NCBI RefSeq assembly: GCF_014522305.1
Contig: NZ_CP041982.1
Span: forward strand, 1,431,001-1,495,000
From: Lactobacillus sp. PV034
GTDB taxonomy: Bacteria > Bacillota > Bacilli > Lactobacillales > Lactobacillaceae
Reading direction: 5' to 3'
DNA length: 64,000 nucleotides
The notes under the pieces are model-generated. The model made no database searches. It saw nothing but the letters and a program-made list of their open reading frames with translations, and was not told where the DNA came from. Positions 45,001 through 53,332 of this stretch are shown one piece after another (positions within the stretch are counted from its first letter, which is position 1; each line of letters begins with the position of its first letter). The translations under genes and the position numbers were made by a program.

Positions 45001-45891
45001 ATGAAATACTTAATTACCGGTGCAACTGGAAATCTTGGACGTCGAGTAACTGAATGGTTGGCAACATTTACAGCGCCGGAAAATATTAAGGCTGGTGTGC
45101 ATAATCCAGCTCATGGAAAATTCTTAGATAAATTATCTGTGGAAAAAGTAAAAATAGATTATCAACAAAGAGACACCTTGAAGAATGCTTTTAAAGGAAT
45201 TGATTTGGTTATCTATATTCCAAGTAAGACTTATAAATTAAATGATCGCATCGCTGAGTTTGAAAATGTTTTGGCAGCTGCCAAAGAGAACAAATCTTCT
45301 CTTATTTTTGTAAGTTTCTTTGCAGATCAAGAAAATAATCCGTTTGTCATGTCCCCATTTTATGCTTATGTGCCGCGTCGCTTAGCGGGGGCAGGAATCA
45401 AGTACACAATTGTAAAAAATACTTTGTATGCCGATCCCTTAGTACCGTATTTATCTGAATTAATTCAGCGACACCATGTAATCTATCCTGTAGGAGCTCA
45501 GCCTTTATCTTTTATTACTCAAAATGATAGTGCACATGCAATTGCCAAGCTTGCAGTAGAGCCTGAATTTCGTGATCAAGGACAAACTTATTTGTTAAGT
45601 ATGGAGCATAATTTTAATATGGTGGAATTAAGCTATATTATGCAAAATGTCACTGAAAAGACTATTACTTATCAGCCAGTTAGTTTAGAAAAATTTGCCC
45701 AAATTTATGCGGCTGAAGGTGATGGCTCAGAACTATCATCAATGTATGCGGGAGGAGCAATGGGACTATTAAAAGCTACTTCCGATGATTTTCATCGCAT
45801 AACTGGTCGTGAGCCGGAAGATATGGAACATTTCTTACGCAACGGTTATCAAATTTCTAAATTAAGTTCTTTCGAGAAAGAACAATTATAA
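45001..45891 (+). CDS. NAD(P)-binding SDR-like oxidoreductase (NmrA/QorB type)
   Basis: Atypical short-chain dehydrogenase-like protein of 296 residues. The N-terminal nucleotide-binding motif is 'ITGATGNLGRRV' (residues 5-16). The C-terminal half has the 'SFITQNDSAHAIAKLA' pattern seen in NmrA-like and quinone-oxidoreductase (QorB) proteins. There is no clear YxxxK catalytic pair, so it may be a redox sensor or quinone reductase. ATG 45001 with GAGGTG upstream is preferred to ATG 44977. A TATAAT lies at 44967-44972. Confidence 0.8.
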   Translation: MKYLITGATGNLGRRVTEWLATFTAPENIKAGVHNPAHGKFLDKLSVEKVKIDYQQRDTLKNAFKGIDLVIYIPSKTYKLNDRIAEFENVLAAAKENKSSLIFVSFFADQENNPFVMSPFYAYVPRRLAGAGIKYTIVKNTLYADPLVPYLSELIQRHHVIYPVGAQPLSFITQNDSAHAIAKLAVEPEFRDQGQTYLLSMEHNFNMVELSYIMQNVTEKTITYQPVSLEKFAQIYAAEGDGSELSSMYAGGAMGLLKATSDDFHRITGREPEDMEHFLRNGYQISKLSSFEKEQL

Positions 45892-45893
45892 AA

Positions 45894-45928
45894 AAAGAAG
45901 TTAGCTCATGGAGCTAACTTCTTTTTCT
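45894..45928. terminator. Bidirectional terminator, SDR gene and DJ-1 gene
   Basis: Stem AAGAAGTTAGCTC/GAGCTAACTTCTT (loop ATG) with A and T tracts on both sides, between two converging genes. Confidence 0.92.
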
Positions 45929-46512
45929 TATAAGCTATCTTTAATATTCTTTGCAAGATAGTCGTATAACATAGCTTTTTCTAGTTGACTTGGGTCAATT
46001 CCCAAGGCTCTGGCAATCGCATAACTATATGCCCAAGCAGTAGCAGGACCACGGCTTGTAATTACCTTGTGTTCTTCGTCAGTAATAGTAATGTCTTCGC
46101 TAAATTTAGCACTTGGACATTCTTCCTGAATTTCATCTTGAAAACCTGGGTAACAAGTATAATTAGTATCTTTTAAGATACCATATCTACCTAAAGCAAT
46201 TGGTGCAGCACACATTGCAGCATCCCACTTACCTTCTTCATGGCGTTTAACCATAATATCTTTTAACTTATCATCATCGCGTAAGTTGTGGGCACCAACA
46301 GTTCCACCAGGAAATGCTACAAGATCGTAATCTAATAAAGAATCATCCACAACTTTATCACAAGTAATCTTAATATTATGAGCACCCATAATACCTTTTT
46401 TATCAAGTCCCACCATATCACATTGGACGTTTAAACGGCGAATTACGTCGACAACACTCAGACCTTCAACTTCTTCACAGCCATCTGCAAAGACTACAGC
46501 AACTTTAGTCAT
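45928..46512 (-). CDS. DJ-1/PfpI family protein
   Basis: ThiJ/DJ-1 superfamily, 194 residues. The nucleophile-elbow cysteine is C101 ('AAMCAAPIAL') and the acidic partner is E16 ('GCEEVE'), as in DJ-1 glyoxalase/deglycase and stress-response members. Shine-Dalgarno GGAGA precedes the ATG. Single-gene unit. The activity (methylglyoxal handling, redox chaperone) is inference. Confidence 0.88.
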   Translation of the reverse strand: MTKVAVVFADGCEEVEGLSVVDVIRRLNVQCDMVGLDKKGIMGAHNIKITCDKVVDDSLLDYDLVAFPGGTVGAHNLRDDDKLKDIMVKRHEEGKWDAAMCAAPIALGRYGILKDTNYTCYPGFQDEIQEECPSAKFSEDITITDEEHKVITSRGPATAWAYSYAIARALGIDPSQLEKAMLYDYLAKNIKDSL

Positions 46513-46561
46513 AATTGTCTCCTTTCAATTACATTTACTATTTATATTCTAACGCATCAAT

Positions 46562-47185
46562 TTAGTTTAGATAAAAAAGACAATCGGCAAATTTCTTAAC
46601 ATGAAGAGTAGGATGGGGCGTAATAGGGACTTTTCGTCCAGTATTTATCCACATAGAATCCACAGCTTCATCATTTGCCTGTTGAATTTCCTCATTTAAA
46701 TTGGTCCCAATAATTAAGGTCTCTTTTGAATCCCAATTATTGCTAGTGATAATTTGTCTAAAACTACTATCACCAGCCAGAGAAGCTGTTGGAAGCTTTA
46801 AAGTTAATTTAGAATTGTTTAGACGAGACGCAATAATCTCATTGGGCAAAAAACTTGTGATAACCAAATTAGTGGCTTCTGTAAGCTGAGATAAATCTTC
46901 TTGAATATTTTTAGTTAAACGCGTTTGGTGGATAAGTTGTTGATAAAATTCACTCTTACTTTGATCTAGCTCTATTTCTGGTAGTAAAGCTGTTAAGAGG
47001 AGCTGATGTCTTTGTGTCCGTTTTTCGTTTAAGTAACGCTCAAAAAGTTGGTTAAAAAGTTCCTTTTTTTCATCAAAATTATCTATATTAAAGTTTTTAA
47101 AAGTATTCTTTAAAGCAGCTCTTTCAGTAATTTTTTCATTAAAAATAATTCCTTCAGGAATTAAAATGATATTCTTATAGGTCAT
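46562..47185 (-). CDS. HAD-like protein lacking catalytic aspartates
   Basis: About 207 residues from ATG 47185, which has GGGAGG 6 bases upstream (an upstream in-frame ATG at 47212 has none). The layout resembles the YjjG/PynA branch of the HAD superfamily: motif II 'VITSF' and C-terminal 'ANDEAVDSMWIN' match. However, motif I reads 'LIPEGIIF' instead of DxDxT, and motif IV reads 'IGTNLNEE' instead of GDxxxxD. The protein is therefore unlikely to be a phosphatase. The gene is intact, so it may have a binding or structural role. Confidence 0.6.
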   Translation of the reverse strand: MTYKNIILIPEGIIFNEKITERAALKNTFKNFNIDNFDEKKELFNQLFERYLNEKRTQRHQLLLTALLPEIELDQSKSEFYQQLIHQTRLTKNIQEDLSQLTEATNLVITSFLPNEIIASRLNNSKLTLKLPTASLAGDSSFRQIITSNNWDSKETLIIGTNLNEEIQQANDEAVDSMWINTGRKVPITPHPTLHVKKFADCLFYLN

Positions 47186-47270
47186 GATTAACCTCCCAAT
47201 AAATTTTCTCATAAAATTATCGAAATTGCGTAATAAGATATGTTAGGGATGCTTTTAGCTGTAATAAATG

Positions 47271-47298
47271 TTGAAAATATTACTTAGTTTGATATGAT
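47271..47298 (+). promoter_or_regulatory. Promoter of the histidine phosphatase gene
   Basis: TTGAAA (47271-47276), 16-base spacer, TATGAT (47293-47298). Confidence 0.6.
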
Positions 47299-47341
47299 TT
47301 ATCTAATTAAAATACATATGATAAGTGAGAGGAGTGATAAA

Positions 47342-48031
47342 TTGACAACTGAAGTTTATTTAGTAAGACACGGGGAAACAATGTTTAATCAATTAAATAA
47401 AGTCCAGGGATGGTCCGATTCTCCGTTATCGTTAAAGGGCATAAATGATTTGAAAGTTACTGCTAGAAATTTAGCTCAGGTTCACTTTGACAAAATGTAT
47501 AGTTCCGATTTAAAACGTGCAATTGATACCGCACATTTAATTCAGGATAATAATAAAGTCTCAGTTCCTAGTAAAATGAAAAAACTTCCAGCTTTTCGAG
47601 AAGTATTTTTTGGGTCATTTGAAGGGGACGATATTGATCGAACTTGGGAAAAAGTTGCCGTAGCTGGTGGAATGAAACCAGAAAAAAATGTCGATAAAAT
47701 TATTGAAACTTTAGGTTTTGACAAATTTAGGGATGCGACCAAAAAAGCTGATCCCCGTCACCTAGCAGAAAATAGCCAAGAATTAAATGAACGTATGAAG
47801 CAAGCAGTAGAGCAACTGGCTAAAGAAACTAAAGGGTTAAATAGAGTTTTAGTAGTATCTCACGGTGATTTTATCAAAAGTTTAGGTCTTGTCTACTGGG
47901 AAAAGGCAGCAGTAAAGGACATCATTCCTTTTCCAGGAAATGGTAGTGTAACTCGGGCGGTTATTGATGATGAAGGTCAATTTAAAATTGTTGATTATAA
48001 CATTCAAAGTAAAGATTTAAATAATTTATAA
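47342..48031 (+). CDS. Histidine phosphatase superfamily protein
   Basis: 229 residues from TTG 47342, which has GAGAGGAG upstream (the frame opens earlier at 47294 without a ribosome binding site). The phosphohistidine motif VRHGET puts His at residue 10, and 'VVSHGDF' supplies the second histidine. It belongs to the phosphoglycerate mutase-like phosphatases rather than to true glycolytic mutase. The substrate is unknown. Confidence 0.85.
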   Translation: MTTEVYLVRHGETMFNQLNKVQGWSDSPLSLKGINDLKVTARNLAQVHFDKMYSSDLKRAIDTAHLIQDNNKVSVPSKMKKLPAFREVFFGSFEGDDIDRTWEKVAVAGGMKPEKNVDKIIETLGFDKFRDATKKADPRHLAENSQELNERMKQAVEQLAKETKGLNRVLVVSHGDFIKSLGLVYWEKAAVKDIIPFPGNGSVTRAVIDDEGQFKIVDYNIQSKDLNNL

Positions 48032-48066
48032 ATATCTTCTCTAATAGAGAAGATATTTTTCTTTTT
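48030..48066 (+). terminator. Terminator after the histidine phosphatase gene
   Basis: Stem AATATCTTCTCT/AGAGAAGATATT with a short AATA-type loop and a T-rich tail. Confidence 0.88.
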
Positions 48067-48106
48067 GACTATGGTAAACTACTAGTGGAAAAGGGAGAGC
48101 AAGTTT

Positions 48107-48991
48107 ATGCATGATAAAACGTCAGTTAAGTTTATTTGGGTAATGATTCTAAATTTTTTAATAACGATTGCTGAATTTTTAGGTGGGATTTTTTCCGGCT
48201 CCCTCGCTTTATTATCTGATGCTTTGCATAATTTAGGTGATACAGGAGCAATTGTTTTATCCTTTTTTGCACATTTGATTAGTAAGAAAAGTAAAGATCA
48301 TATCAAAACTTTTGGGTATGAACGTGCTGAAACTTTAGCAGCATTCACCAATGGGGTAATTTTAGTAGTAATATCTTTCTTTTTAATTATTGAAGCAATT
48401 GAGCGCTTTTTAAAGCCAGAGCCAATTAAGGGAAACATTATGTTAATTGTGGCGATTATTGGACTAATTGCGAATCTAATCTCAATGTTTGCAATGCACA
48501 ATGATTCTAAAGCCAATTTAAATGTTAAATCAACTTTCATTCATATGTTATCTGATGCCTTATCAAGTATTGTAGTGGTTATTGGAGCAATTTTTATTAA
48601 AATTTGGCATTGGGAATGGCTTGATCCAACTTTAACTATCTTGGTATCGATTTTTATTTTGTATGAAGCCTTTAAAATCATAAAAAGTGCGGCTAACGTT
48701 TTGATGGAATCTAATCCAAGCATCGATTTAGATCAGGTCAAAGCAATTATGTTAACGATTCCCGAGATTGCAAATGTTCACCATGTTCATTTATGGCGTT
48801 ATTCAGATCAATTAATTATGTTAGATGCGCACATTAATGTTTGTTCAAATTTAGAAATTGAGGAGTTAGAAAAACTCTATAATGAAATAGAAGATAAATT
48901 AAGTCCTTTAGGTATTAACCATATTACGCTACAAGCTGAATGCAATCGTGGTTTAAAAGAAAAAATGATTGATACCAGTCAGAGTGATTAA
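48107..48991 (+). CDS. czcD: Cation diffusion facilitator (Zn/Co/Cd exporter)
   Basis: CDF-family metal/proton antiporter, 294 residues. Six membrane spans in the first 200 residues, with the metal-site motifs HxxxD in 'SDALHNLGD' (H41, D45) and 'HMLSDALSS'. A C-terminal cytoplasmic ferredoxin-like domain follows. GGGAGAG upstream. Likely exports zinc. No metal-responsive regulator is adjacent. Confidence 0.9.
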   Translation: MHDKTSVKFIWVMILNFLITIAEFLGGIFSGSLALLSDALHNLGDTGAIVLSFFAHLISKKSKDHIKTFGYERAETLAAFTNGVILVVISFFLIIEAIERFLKPEPIKGNIMLIVAIIGLIANLISMFAMHNDSKANLNVKSTFIHMLSDALSSIVVVIGAIFIKIWHWEWLDPTLTILVSIFILYEAFKIIKSAANVLMESNPSIDLDQVKAIMLTIPEIANVHHVHLWRYSDQLIMLDAHINVCSNLEIEELEKLYNEIEDKLSPLGINHITLQAECNRGLKEKMIDTSQSD

Positions 48992-49022
48992 CACTTTTAT
49001 TTGAAGCAAGGAGAAATTAAAA

Positions 49023-49214
49023 ATGAAAACGACATTTTGGACAGCTTTAATTGTATTACTCGTTGGGCTTTGGGACATTCAACTTGCTGTTAAAAGATGG
49101 CCAAAGAAAAATCAAGAAAGCCAAGATGGGTCAGCTACTCGAGGATATATTGCGTTTTTGATTTTAGGAATAATTTTCGTGATTACTGGAGTTGTACTAT
49201 TTTTTGTTAAGTAA
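49023..49214 (+). CDS. Small two-span membrane protein (63 aa)
   Basis: Two hydrophobic helices (about 4-24 and 43-61) joined by a charged, polar loop. ATG with AAGGAG upstream. It is about 30 percent similar by eye to the next gene, so the two look like a tandem duplication. Function unknown. Confidence 0.8.
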   Translation: MKTTFWTALIVLLVGLWDIQLAVKRWPKKNQESQDGSATRGYIAFLILGIIFVITGVVLFFVK

Positions 49215-49229
49215 TTAGGAGAGGAAAGA

Positions 49230-49439
49230 ATGAGAGTAAATATCTGGACTTCGATAATTCTAATTATTGTTGGGCTCTATGACCTAGCTATTGTTTTTAA
49301 TCGACGCCAGCAATTAAGCAAGGATTATGTTGGACAATCAAAAACTTTAAAACATCAAAGATGGAATTTAATTGGTTTTTTAGTTGTGGGGATAGTCTTA
49401 TTGTTAGCGGGAATTATCATATTGTTTGTACGTAAGTAG
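49230..49439 (+). CDS. Small two-span membrane protein (69 aa), paralogue of the previous
   Basis: Same layout: N-terminal helix with 'WTSIILIIVGLYDL' paralleling 'WTALIVLLVGLWDI' upstream, a charged loop, and a C-terminal helix ending in a basic residue. AGGAGAGG upstream. It is followed by the next gene with almost no gap, so the group may be one operon with czcD. Confidence 0.8.
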   Translation: MRVNIWTSIILIIVGLYDLAIVFNRRQQLSKDYVGQSKTLKHQRWNLIGFLVVGIVLLLAGIIILFVRK

Positions 49440-49448
49440 GTGAAGATA

Positions 49449-50126
49449 ATGGCAAAACTTGTTTTGATTCGCCATGGAGAGAGTACAGCTAATCGCGATA
49501 ATATTTATACTGGGTGGAATGATGTACCGTTAAGTCCAAAAGGAATTGAACAAGCAAAAGCAGCTGGCTTAAAAGTTGCTAAAATTCCTAATTTTGTACC
49601 AACCCATATTCATACTTCAGTTTTATCACGTGCAATTATGACAGCCTATATCGTGGCTGATATTTGTGATTTTTTGTATCTCCCTATTACTAAGACTTGG
49701 CGCCTAAATGAACGCCATTATGGCGCTCTTAGAGGGATGAATAAGGACGTTTCGCGAAAAATATATGGTAAGGAGCAAGTTCTTGAATGGCGCAGAGGAT
49801 TCGATAGTGTGCCACCATTGTTAGAAAGACCAGTTCAAGATCGTAGATATGCAAAGTACGATATGCACTTAATGCCTCGTGGTGAAAGTCTTCATCAAAC
49901 TCAGCAGCGTTTAATGCCATATTTTGAGGAAAAGATAGCTCCCGAATTATTGGCAGGACATGATCAATTAGTAGTTGCACACGGCTCTAGCTTGCGGGCA
50001 CTAATCAAAAAGTTAGAAAACATTTCAGATAAGGATATTGTCAAGTTGGAAGTTCCAAATGCTGAACCGATTGTTTATACATTTGATCAGGATTTAAAGA
50101 TTACAAATAAAGAAATTTTAAGCTAA
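49449..50126 (+). CDS. gpmA: 2,3-bisphosphoglycerate-dependent phosphoglycerate mutase family
   Basis: 225 residues from ATG 49449 (AGGTGAAG upstream). Phosphohistidine motif 'LIRHGES' with His 9, plus the dPGM signatures 'YTGWNDVPLSPKG', 'LNERHYGALRGMNK' and 'WRRGFDSVPP'. This is closer to real glycolytic mutase than the 47342 gene. Genomes of this group often carry several gpmA-like paralogues, so this need not be the main glycolytic copy. Confidence 0.85.
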   Translation: MAKLVLIRHGESTANRDNIYTGWNDVPLSPKGIEQAKAAGLKVAKIPNFVPTHIHTSVLSRAIMTAYIVADICDFLYLPITKTWRLNERHYGALRGMNKDVSRKIYGKEQVLEWRRGFDSVPPLLERPVQDRRYAKYDMHLMPRGESLHQTQQRLMPYFEEKIAPELLAGHDQLVVAHGSSLRALIKKLENISDKDIVKLEVPNAEPIVYTFDQDLKITNKEILS

Positions 50127-50169
50127 GAAATAAGTATCTAAGCTTTACTCTCAATATTTCTACAGCAAA

Positions 50170-50229
50170 CTCTATTTATTTTTAAAGCATATTTATGGTA
50201 GAATTTTTAACGAGTATATTTAAATAGAG
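50170..50229 (+). repeat. 9-bp inverted repeat around the kinase promoter
   Basis: CTCTATTTA (50170-50178) and TAAATAGAG (50221-50229) flank an extended -10 promoter (TGG-TAGAAT, -10 at 50199-50204). It could be an operator or an mRNA stem. The AT-rich composition makes a chance match possible. Confidence 0.35.
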
Positions 50230-50251
50230 AGATTTTAGTTTGGAGAAATAA

Positions 50252-51187
50252 ATGCGTAAAATTTTCTTACTTAGAGGTGCGCCTGGCTGCGGAAAATCCT
50301 CGTTTATTGCGCGTCATCACTTACAACCTTACGCTATTTCCCGTGATTCAGTTCGGCTCTTATTAGCTGACTTAACAGTCTATTACGACAAGAAAACTAA
50401 ATCACTTCATGAAGTTGTGCCTCGGTATGTGACCGAACAGACAGAAAAAATGGTTGATGATTTAGTTGAACATAAAATGAAACATGGTGAAACTGTCATT
50501 GTTGATGGAACCCATATTGTTCCTGAAAAAATTGAACATTTTAAACCTTGGGTTGATAAGTATCGGTATGAACTTTTTGTAGTAGATTTGATGCAAAATA
50601 CTACTTTAGATGGACTTTTGAAGCGCAACCAGACGCGGATGCACTATGATTGGGTAAAACCAACTGTGATTAAAAAGATGTATGAGGACTATGAATCTCA
50701 CCCTGAGGTCCCCGATTGGGCTTATCGAATCTTGCCCCATGAAATAGATCGTGCCTTGAGTCAAAAAGAAAAGAATTTAGATCGGTTTTCACATGTGATT
50801 TGTGTCCCAGACAAAGTAAAACCTGAAGACTTCCCACATGTGCATATTTCCAATTTCTACTTTTCTTTTAATGATGAATTTAATCAGAAGTATGGATCTT
50901 ATCATAATGTAATTTCTTTAGGTAAAACTAAAGAAGAGGTTGTTAAAGGTTTTAAGTTACCATTCTTTGTTTTTAAATTTCACCATAAGCATTTTTTAAT
51001 TTCAGCTTATCCAATTAGGAATGAAATGCTTGACCCCATTAGAAAAGTAAAGGGAGTATGGTATTACTCTACTGGATTATTTAATGTGGGTGATTTTGTC
51101 CAAGAATTTCCTGAAAATGAACATCCCCATGTTCATCAATTTAACTTAAGTAAAATTGATTCAACACGATTACTACATATTTGGTAA
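50252..51187 (+). CDS. P-loop kinase with C-terminal domain of unknown function
   Basis: 311 residues. The first half is an AAA_33/polynucleotide-kinase-like P-loop domain: Walker A GAPGCGKS (9-16), 'ISRDSVR' and the 'VDGTH' Walker B-like strand at about 88-92, which resembles T4 Pnk-type kinases. The second half (about 175-311) is rich in aromatic and histidine residues, with 'VCVPDKVKPEDFPHVHIS', and I do not recognise it. ATG with TTGGAGAAA upstream. Single-gene unit ending in a terminator. The substrate (RNA, nucleoside, other) is unknown. Confidence 0.75.
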   Translation: MRKIFLLRGAPGCGKSSFIARHHLQPYAISRDSVRLLLADLTVYYDKKTKSLHEVVPRYVTEQTEKMVDDLVEHKMKHGETVIVDGTHIVPEKIEHFKPWVDKYRYELFVVDLMQNTTLDGLLKRNQTRMHYDWVKPTVIKKMYEDYESHPEVPDWAYRILPHEIDRALSQKEKNLDRFSHVICVPDKVKPEDFPHVHISNFYFSFNDEFNQKYGSYHNVISLGKTKEEVVKGFKLPFFVFKFHHKHFLISAYPIRNEMLDPIRKVKGVWYYSTGLFNVGDFVQEFPENEHPHVHQFNLSKIDSTRLLHIW

Positions 51188-51189
51188 AA

Positions 51190-51220
51190 GAAAAAACGAC
51201 TTAAAAGTCGCTTTTTTTCT
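51190..51220. terminator. Terminator, kinase gene and pepC
   Basis: Stem CGACTT/AAGTCG extended by A-T pairs (one A-C mismatch), T7 on the plus side and A6 on the minus side, between converging genes. Confidence 0.75.
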
Positions 51221-51237
51221 TTACTAAAATTATTTAA

Positions 51238-52587
51238 TTAATCATCAAAAGCTAAAGCACCCATTGGATCCCATGGTAATAATTCAATTGGGTTTTCTTT
51301 TCCTTCTTCATAAGCCTGCTTCAAATCTTCAGGAAGGTATTTCTTGTTGATAACAGCTTGGTAAACAAAGTTATCAAACCATGAATCACTCATAACAAAG
51401 TAACCCTTGAATCCAGGTTTTTCACCCCAAGAGTTTTCGATCTTCCACTTAGTAGGCTTGCCATCAACGATATCAACACCAGTGATAACCATGGCGTGAT
51501 CCATCATACTTTCACCTGAATCTAGCATTTGTGCTTTAGTCATAGTGAAGTCAGTATCGAATAATTGATCACGGCGATAAAGATTAGTATCAAGTAAGCC
51601 AGCTTGACGGTCTGAATCTTTAACTACATTAGAACCAAACCAAACAACTTCACCATCTTTAAGTTGCTTAATAATTAAGTCTTTCATCTCATCAACTGGA
51701 AGATTTAAGTGACGTACTTGGCGACCACCTTCAATATTTCCCAAGTATTCAACTGAGAATACCTTGTGGAATGGTTTGTCAGCAGTTGGTGCATTAATGG
51801 TTGAAATATGATTTTCTAAATCAAGGTCAACGTATTTTTTGTAAAATTCTTTTGGAGTTAAATCTTTGTCAATATGATAATTCTTATTATCATCACGATA
51901 TTCAAAGTTAAATTTCTTAGGTGGCACACCAAGAGAAATAGCTAAGATACGGTAAACATCATTAAGCATTTCATTTTTACGTGCTCGAATTTCATCATCG
52001 GATTTACCATCGTTAATCATTTGACGTAACTCTAGGCCATCTTTGCGAAGTAAAGTGTTTAAAGTATCATTTAAAGCACTTGAATTAGTAGCATTAGCAG
52101 TTTCTGGGTAAACACTCTTAGGTACAATACCATACTTTTCAATAATGCCGCATAGCATGTCCCATTGACCACCATCTTGTTGTGGGGTAGCAAATAGAAA
52201 TGCCACTTTACGGTCACCAAGTGGCTTATCAGCACTGGAAATTACATTTTCAAAGAACCAATTTGATTTTTCAAACTTATCCCAAAAGTTAGTATAGTTT
52301 TGAGATAATTCAAAGTCTTTTAATTTGTATTCTTTTTGAAGTGGATGACGCATAGTATTTAATGCGGAGAACATCCAGCAACGACCTGATTGCTTTTGAT
52401 CAGCTGGCTTACCAGTTTCAATTTCAATTGAAAAGGTTGGATCAAGGTCAATTTTAGTTTCTAAATTTTCACTAGCCTTGTAGATACCATTTGTTTGTGC
52501 TGCATGAGATGCAACATTAACTACGGGATGCTTAGCTAAATCATTTTGATAGTTTTCAATATCAGCTTGAGAAATTTCTTTTGCCAT
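51238..52587 (-). CDS. pepC: Aminopeptidase C (bleomycin hydrolase family)
   Basis: Cytoplasmic cysteine aminopeptidase of peptidase family C1B that finishes peptide breakdown during casein or peptide utilisation. The catalytic Cys70 is in 'QSGRCWMFSALN', the His is in 'MDHAMVIT' near 364 and the Asn in 'IENSWG' near 387. 449 residues, normal. Minus-strand ATG follows AGGAGG. Single gene. Confidence 0.97.
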   Translation of the reverse strand: MAKEISQADIENYQNDLAKHPVVNVASHAAQTNGIYKASENLETKIDLDPTFSIEIETGKPADQKQSGRCWMFSALNTMRHPLQKEYKLKDFELSQNYTNFWDKFEKSNWFFENVISSADKPLGDRKVAFLFATPQQDGGQWDMLCGIIEKYGIVPKSVYPETANATNSSALNDTLNTLLRKDGLELRQMINDGKSDDEIRARKNEMLNDVYRILAISLGVPPKKFNFEYRDDNKNYHIDKDLTPKEFYKKYVDLDLENHISTINAPTADKPFHKVFSVEYLGNIEGGRQVRHLNLPVDEMKDLIIKQLKDGEVVWFGSNVVKDSDRQAGLLDTNLYRRDQLFDTDFTMTKAQMLDSGESMMDHAMVITGVDIVDGKPTKWKIENSWGEKPGFKGYFVMSDSWFDNFVYQAVINKKYLPEDLKQAYEEGKENPIELLPWDPMGALAFDD

Positions 52588-52775
52588 AGAAATTTACCTC
52601 CTATAAGTAAAATTAAGAATATATTAAATTATTTATAATCTATCTTAACATTATTTAGAAAAAGAAAACATAGCTAACAGATAATTATTAAATCTGCGTA
52701 ATAAATAATAGATGGTCATTTTTAATGCCGGTTTTAGGGTAAAATAGAAGCAAGGTTATTAATAAGGAGAAAGCT

Positions 52776-53318
52776 ATGCGGACGCGAGGATTTGAAGTAG
52801 TTTCAAAATATAAAGATAAAAATATTAACTTACCTCAACGTCAAACAATTGCAAGTGCAGGTTATGATTTTGAGGCAGCTGAAGATATTACAATTCCATC
52901 AATCTGGTGTTTAGATTTTGTCAGAATTTACCGTTTGATTAGAAATGGACATGAACTAAATGAATTAGATTTAGAAAGAGCTGAAAAAATATTAAAGCCG
53001 ATTTTAGTTCCTACGGGAATAAAAGCCTATATGCCAGAAGATGAAGTGTTAATTTTAGCTAATCGTTCTTCAAATACCTTTAAGCATAATATTTCTCTTC
53101 CTAATGGGATTGGCGTAGTTGATAGTGATTACTATAATAATGAAAAAAATGAAGGAGAACTATTTTTCCAATTTATTAATTATGGGGTACGTCCACGAAA
53201 AATAAAAAAAGGTGATCGCATCGGACAAGGGATATTTATGAAATATCTTAAAGCTGATGATGACCAGCCAGTTCAGAAAAAGCGAATTGGAGGATTTGGT
53301 TCTTCAGGAATTAATTAG
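52776..53318 (+). CDS. dut: dUTP diphosphatase (trimeric dUTPase family)
   Basis: Removes dUTP and makes dUMP. Conserved motifs in order: I 'SAGYDFEA' (27-34), II 'ANRSSNTFKHN', III 'NGIGVVDSDYYNN', IV 'KKGDRIGQGIF', V 'RIGGFGSSG'. Length is 180 residues against about 145 for typical trimeric enzymes, because about 35 to 40 extra residues ('DFVRIYRLIRNGHELNE' onwards) separate motifs I and II. AAGGAG upstream. It lies 14 bases before radA, as is common. Confidence 0.93.
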   Translation: MRTRGFEVVSKYKDKNINLPQRQTIASAGYDFEAAEDITIPSIWCLDFVRIYRLIRNGHELNELDLERAEKILKPILVPTGIKAYMPEDEVLILANRSSNTFKHNISLPNGIGVVDSDYYNNEKNEGELFFQFINYGVRPRKIKKGDRIGQGIFMKYLKADDDQPVQKKRIGGFGSSGIN

Positions 53319-53332
53319 AGAAAGGAGCAGCG

